Positions 59,982 through 64,000 of a stretch of 64,000 nt of DNA are shown here, piece after piece. Each line of letters begins with the position of its first letter. Within the stretch, counting starts at the first letter, position 1. The notes beneath the pieces were generated by a model. It saw nothing but the letters and a program-made list of their open reading frames with translations, was not told where the DNA came from and did not search any database. The stretch spans positions 124,001-188,000 of the forward strand of contig QJPP01001633.1 in NCBI GenBank assembly GCA_003996215.1. The letters run 5' to 3'. Position numbers and translations under genes: made by a program. The stretch comes from Jaltomata sinuosa. Lineage: Eukaryota; Streptophyta; Magnoliopsida; Solanales; Solanaceae.

Positions 59982-61944
59982 TTGGTTTTTAGCAAAGAAA
60001 TTAGGGAAATAACATAGAAAGGCTTAGAGAAAAAAATAATGCAATGCTGACAAAGGAAATTGTTTTATTAATTAATAATTCAAAGACATACATTTATAGC
60101 TGCAATTACTAACTAAAAATAGAAAAATATGCAAATGACTTATATGTAAAATCAAATCACAAAAAAAATAGGGAACTAACTCCTAAATTCACTTAACAAA
60201 AAAATAATTTGAAATCCTAAAAGTTAGCTACGGATAGATTTACTGCAAATCTTTTTGTAACTATCTATTTTATTTTTATAGACATATTTTCAACAGTTCT
60301 CCTTGGATCAGGAATTGTAGATTGTAGTCTTGGTTGGTATTGACGTCGTGAATAAATCTGTCAATTCATCTTTGGTCTTGCAAGGCTTGTGTTCATCTTC
60401 TGTTGGATTAAATGAGAAGTTTGTACCTCTCATTTCAACTTGTAAATCTCATGCTTTGTGGCATCAAAGATTTGACAATGCTTGTCTTTAAATAACAATT
60501 TAAATCCTTTTTTTATTAGTTTGGCCAGCATTCAATAAATTTTTATCAATATTAGGCACGTAAAGGACATCTGAAAATCAGTTTTATACATGAACTTGTT
60601 TTTATTGCAACAGTCCATTTTCCTTTATTCTGACTTTTTTATTTTCTATAGACACTCTTTTTAAAAAGATTTCTATCATATGTCATGTGATTTGTACAAC
60701 CACTGTCAATCATTCAAAAATCAGATTTCTTGGTTGAAAAATATGTTGCCACAAATAAGTGGTCTTCTTCTTCTTCTTCATTAGCGACTTGGGCATCTGC
60801 TTCATATTTTTGAGATTTGTTTTTGCAAATCACATCTTCATGACCAAGTTGGTAGCGGATCTTGCATTGTGCATCTGGCCTCTTCCAACATTTAAATGGA
60901 GGATGACTTTTTTGGCCACGTTGCTGACAAGGTGGGTAATTTTTTCTTGAATTATTACCCTTGCTTTGAGTTCTTGTGGTTGGCCTCCAAGGCTCCTTCA
61001 ACCATGCCATGTTGCCTCATAAACCTCCTTAGCTCTTGTGCCTGTAATGTATTTAATAATTTTGCCAAGGTAATTTTGGACAAATCTTTTGTGTTATCAA
61101 CAATTCTTGAATCTTTAAATTTAGTGCCAAACAATCTTACCTTGTTAACAATGTCAAGAAGTCGGTCTGAGTACTTTTTGACGGTCTCAAATTCCTTCAT
61201 TTTTTGCAACTCGAACTCTCTTAATAAATTCAACACCTTCATGCCGCGTATTCTTTCATCTCCTGTGTATTCTTCCTTCAGCTAATCCCAATCTTTTGCT
61301 GATTTGAGACTCATAACTCTCGTAACAATTATTGCAGATACACAAACAAACAAAGTTGCTTTGACCTTTGATTTTCTGATTTCTTTTCCTTTTGGCTTTT
61401 AATTTGGGCCACCATGGGATTATTGGGCAGCAGAAAAATATCATAATCCTCTTCCACGTCCTCCAAAGATGTAAAGTCTCAAGATAAGTCTTCATTCTTA
61501 TTGCCCAGAGATGGTAATTTTCACCACCAAAGATAGACAGAGCTATCTGGGAAAGGCTATTTTCAGAATTTATCTCACTCACGGGTCCCTCAAAAAAATG
61601 ACTCTATATACCCAATTGTTACTTTTTAGCAAAGAAATTAGGAAAATAACACAGAAAGGCTTAGGGAGAAAAAATAATATTGCAAAAAAGGAAATTGCTT
61701 TATTAATAATCCAGAGACATATATTTATCGCTGCAACTCCTAACTAAAAAAATAAAAAGATATGCTAATGACTTATCTATAAAATCAAATAACAAAAAAG
61801 TAGAAAACTAACTCCTGAATTCACTTAATAAAAAAATAATTTTGAAATCCTAAAAGTTAGCTACGGATAGATTTACTGCAAATCTTTAGAGATAATGCAG
61901 CTATCTATTTTAATTTTGCAATATCCTGAGATATATTTTCAACA
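59982..61944 (-). mobile_element. Short Copia element with internal deletion
   Basis: Two LTRs (59982-60295 and 61617-61944; about 315 and 328 bp) share long stretches such as AAAGTTAGCTACGGATAGAT. The minus-strand order is LTR, a decayed primer site (TGGGTATATAGAGTC), gag, protease start, the beginning of the pre-integrase region, a purine tract (AAGGAGAA) and LTR. The internal part is only 1.3 kb and lacks integrase and RT. No target duplication was confirmed. Confidence 0.83.
60296..61582 (-). pseudogene. Copia gag-protease remnant
   Basis: On the minus strand the frame starts MSEINSENSLSQ at 61582. Landmarks are the Copia gag opening (FGGENYHLWAIRMKTYL, about 61530-61480), the UBN2-type core (MKEFETVKKYSDRLLDIV, about 61200), a zinc knuckle with one cysteine lost (CKIRYQLGHEDVIC, about 60870-60830), the protease motif DSGCTNHM (about 60709-60684) and KDKHCQIFDAT from the pre-integrase zone (about 60510-60475). 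The last codons before the LTR (KTKDELTDLF, about 60380-60350) look like the DxLADIF end of Copia RNase H, which would mark the deletion joint. Stops and shifts are frequent. Confidence 0.82.
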
Positions 61945-61998
61945 ACAGACGTAAGTTTATAGAAAAAAATAATTTTGAAATTTTAAATCAATATTTAA

Positions 61999-63114
61999 TT
62001 ATTGGATTCTCTCTCTCTCTCTGTCAGAAATGATAGAAACAGGCACCCCATGCAAATGGACAATCTCACGAATGTAGATCTGAGCCAACGTCTCAGAACT
62101 GTAAGAAGTCTGAACCGGCAGAAAGTGAGCAGACTTCGTCAACCTATCCACGATCACCCAAATGGCATCAAACCTCTGCAAAGTAAGTGGCAAGCCTACT
62201 ACGAAGTTCATAGCTATCCGCTCCCATTTCACTCCGAAATAGGTAGCCTCTGAGTCAAACCCCGTGGTCTCTGGTGCTCAAACTTCACCTGTTGATAGTT
62301 CAAGCACCTGGACGTGAAATCTAAGATATCCCTCTTCATCCCACACCACCAGTAGTGCTGTCTCAAGTCACGATACATCTAAGCTGCCCGGGGATGAATG
62401 AAGTACCTCGAACAATGAGCCTCCTCCAAGATCAGCCTGACCAAATCACCAACTCTAGAAACATTGATACGACACTCAATCCTCAGAACACCCTCCGAAT
62501 CTAAGGTCTCCTTCCTAGCCTCACCGCTCAACATCGTATCACGAATGATCCTCAACCTCGCATTATCAAATTGTTGTGCCTATATCTGCTTTAACAAGGA
62601 AGATCTAGCCTCAACACAAGCAAGAATATGGCCTGGCTCAGTAATATCATGTCTGACCAACCTGTTAGCCAAAGACTTGATGTCCAACGCTAAAGGTCAC
62701 TCCTTCGCTGCCAAGAATGCCAAGCTACCCATACTCACTGCCTTCCAGCTCAAGGCATCCACTACGTGATAAAGGATAGATATGTCATAGTCCTTCAGTA
62801 ACTCCAACCACCTGCGCTGTCTCAAATTTAGGTCTTTCTGGCTGAAAATGTACTGAAGACTATGATGGTCAGTGAAGATCTCACAATGCACGCCATACAG
62901 ATAATGCCTCTAAATCTTCAATGCGAAGACTACTACCGCTAACTCAAAGTCATGAGTCGGGTAGTTCCTCTCGTGAACCTTCAGCTGCCTGTAAGCATAA
63001 GCAATAATTCGAGCCTGCAATACACAACCCAAATCAACTCCGGAAGCATCACAATAAACAGTAAACTCCTGGACCTCAACCAGAAGAGTAAGCGGAGCTG
63101 AAGTCATAGGTCTT
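61999..63114 (-). pseudogene. Gypsy pol fragment: RNase H to integrase
   Basis: Minus-strand reading from 63114 gives the RT/RNase H connection (MTSAPLTLL, 63107), RNase H (YCDASGVDLGCVL, about 63055; IFTDHHSLQYIFSQKDLN, about 62880), the integrase zinc region (CSRYFIHP, near 62410; LNYQQV with one cysteine lost, near 62300) and the integrase core (WERIAMNFVVGLP, WVIVDRLTKSAHF, VSIISDR, 62232-62030). The frame then runs into a (TC)n tract at 62010-62022 and ends. The first catalytic aspartate appears as N (AMNF instead of AMDF). LTRs for this fragment were not found. Confidence 0.9.
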
Positions 63115-63129
63115 GGTTCGGTGACAGAG

Positions 63130-63141
63130 TGGTATCAGAGC
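63130..63141 (+). promoter_or_regulatory. Primer-binding site of element G
   Basis: TGGTATCAGAGC is a perfect match to the methionine-tRNA-type primer site, three bases after the GGTGACA LTR end. Confidence 0.9.
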
Positions 63142-63458
63142 TGTAGGCCCCGAATCATTCTCTTGAAGCTCATCCTCTTCATCATAAATGATCCGCTTGC
63201 CCCGAAATGACCTGGACCAATAGGGAAATCCCTATTCATTGGGCCTTTCGATACAATCAAATAGAAAGCCTTCACCGGTCTTATCAGTACAAGAGCAAAA
63301 TGTCTAGTAGAGTCTCGCAGATCGGTATGATGACATTTGTATCCTATCTGCGGGAGGCTATAGGGCATTCTTAGGAAAGATTTCATCTTGTTTAATTCAT
63401 TATCGTGCGTCCTTGACTCTATCAACTTCTAAATATTTGTTGTTTCACTCTTTCTCAG

Positions 63459-64000
63459 ATGGTTTGGACGAGATCAGCGGCAAGTGAGGACGAGGCCCCC
63501 GCGCCTACAGTTAGAGCCCCAGCTAGGGGACAGGGCAGAGGTTGACCCAGAGGTCGAGGTAGGGCATGGGCTGTGGCGCCAGCACAGGCCCAGACTAAGT
63601 TACCATCACCAAAGCCGGACATTGAGGTTGAGGAGGTTCAGCATGAGCCAGAGGGCATGGGGCCAGCCCAGCCCCGGGCAGGTTTTGTGGATACCCCAAT
63701 TTTCCAGGATACCTTGGTTCGTCTACTTGGGTTCTTAGAGGGCATGTCACGGCCCGCAGCTTCACTCGATACTCCAATTGGTTCACAGGTCAGGGACGAG
63801 GCTTATACTTCAGCTCAGGCAGCGGCACAGGGTTTAGGAGCGTAGTCTGCTACTGCAGCTCCTCATTTAGAGGTGTTGTCAGTCCTTACAGTTGTTTTGC
63901 CTATTCCAGTTGGGCCTGTTATGTCTTCTGAGGAGCAGAAGATGCTTGGTAGGTTTCTGCGGTTGGGTCCCCCGAGGTTTTCAGGTGCTCTAGGGGAGGA
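63459..64000 (+). pseudogene. Gag N-terminus of element G
   Basis: The ATG at 63459 follows a pyrimidine tract and CTCAG, and the product starts MVWTRSAASEDEAPAPTVRA. The region is rich in Arg, Gly, Ala and Pro (ARGQGRG, RGRGRAWAVAPAQAQ), then FVDTPIFQDTLVRLLGFLEG and finally a segment before the capsid core (SSEEQKMLGRFLRLGPPRF, about 63928-63984). Stops at 63544 and 63844 interrupt it. GC content is higher than in the neighbouring elements, which suggests a younger copy or a different family member. Confidence 0.85.

Larger units (their letters stand above)
63108..64000 (+). mobile_element. 5' start of another Gypsy element (G), LTR nearly absent
   Basis: The last bases of an LTR (GGTTCGGTGACA, up to 63126) precede the primer site at 63130 and a leader and gag in forward orientation. 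The remainder of the 5' LTR is missing: the minus-strand pol fragment abuts directly. The element continues beyond the window. Confidence 0.8.

Overview
This is a stretch of repeat-rich nuclear DNA from a dicot plant, most likely a Solanaceae species. The reasons are a single intron-containing nuclear gene for a chloroplast protein (CCB4), a retroposon tail of the tobacco TS-SINE type ending in (TTG)n, and LTR-retrotransposon families with plant tRNA primer sites. There are no bacterial operons, no CRISPR array and no rRNA. Nearly everything outside 53.0-58.3 kb is transposable-element sequence, much of it nested and full of stop codons.

Layout. 1-6150: 3' part of a Gypsy/chromovirus-like element (A, +) with gag zinc knuckles, protease, RT, RNase H, integrase, chromodomain-like tail and 3' LTR. 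6190-8262: degenerate minus-strand ORF of the 'putative gypsy-type transposon' (Transposase_28) type with its own TATA box. 8500-10066: two related Tat-type LTR fragments. 10068-11442 and 25256-25638: one Tat/Ogre-type gag split by a 13.8-kb Gypsy element (B, +, 11448-25255) with ~2.2-kb LTRs. B's 3' LTR is itself split by a 4.2-kb hAT transposon (20730-24940) with an 8-bp target duplication. 25.6-29.5 kb: non-coding, with a 198-bp (TC)n array, a ~135-bp tandem repeat and a CCA-rich probable DNA-transposon derivative. 29537-40666: an LTR fragment split by a complete minus-strand Gypsy element (C, 30578-39975). 40667-44577: 5' LTR and gag of another Gypsy element (D, +), cut by a pol-less Athila-like element (E, 44578-51478) that carries a zinc-knuckle ORF, a PF20167-like ORF and many CGCGATCGCG-type palindromes. 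53167-58299: CCB4, eight exons, with a TS-tailed retroposon, a Tourist-like MITE, a TRIM and a tRNA-derived SINE in its introns. 59982-61944: a short Copia deletion derivative (-). 61999-63114: a Gypsy pol fragment (-). 63108-64000: leader and gag of a further Gypsy element (+) that runs off the window.

How the parts work together. CCB4 is the only gene I judge functional. The transposable elements form at least two nested stacks whose order of insertion can be read from split reading frames and target duplications. The most unusual recurring signal is that LTRs of four families each hold a cluster of short family-specific palindromes, mostly CpG-bearing, in the first third of the LTR. The bases of these clusters differ between families but the organisation is alike.

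Limits. All calls rest on reading the sequence and on family knowledge. No alignment or database search was run. Boundaries given with 'about' in the evidence were not fixed by a terminal repeat or target duplication.
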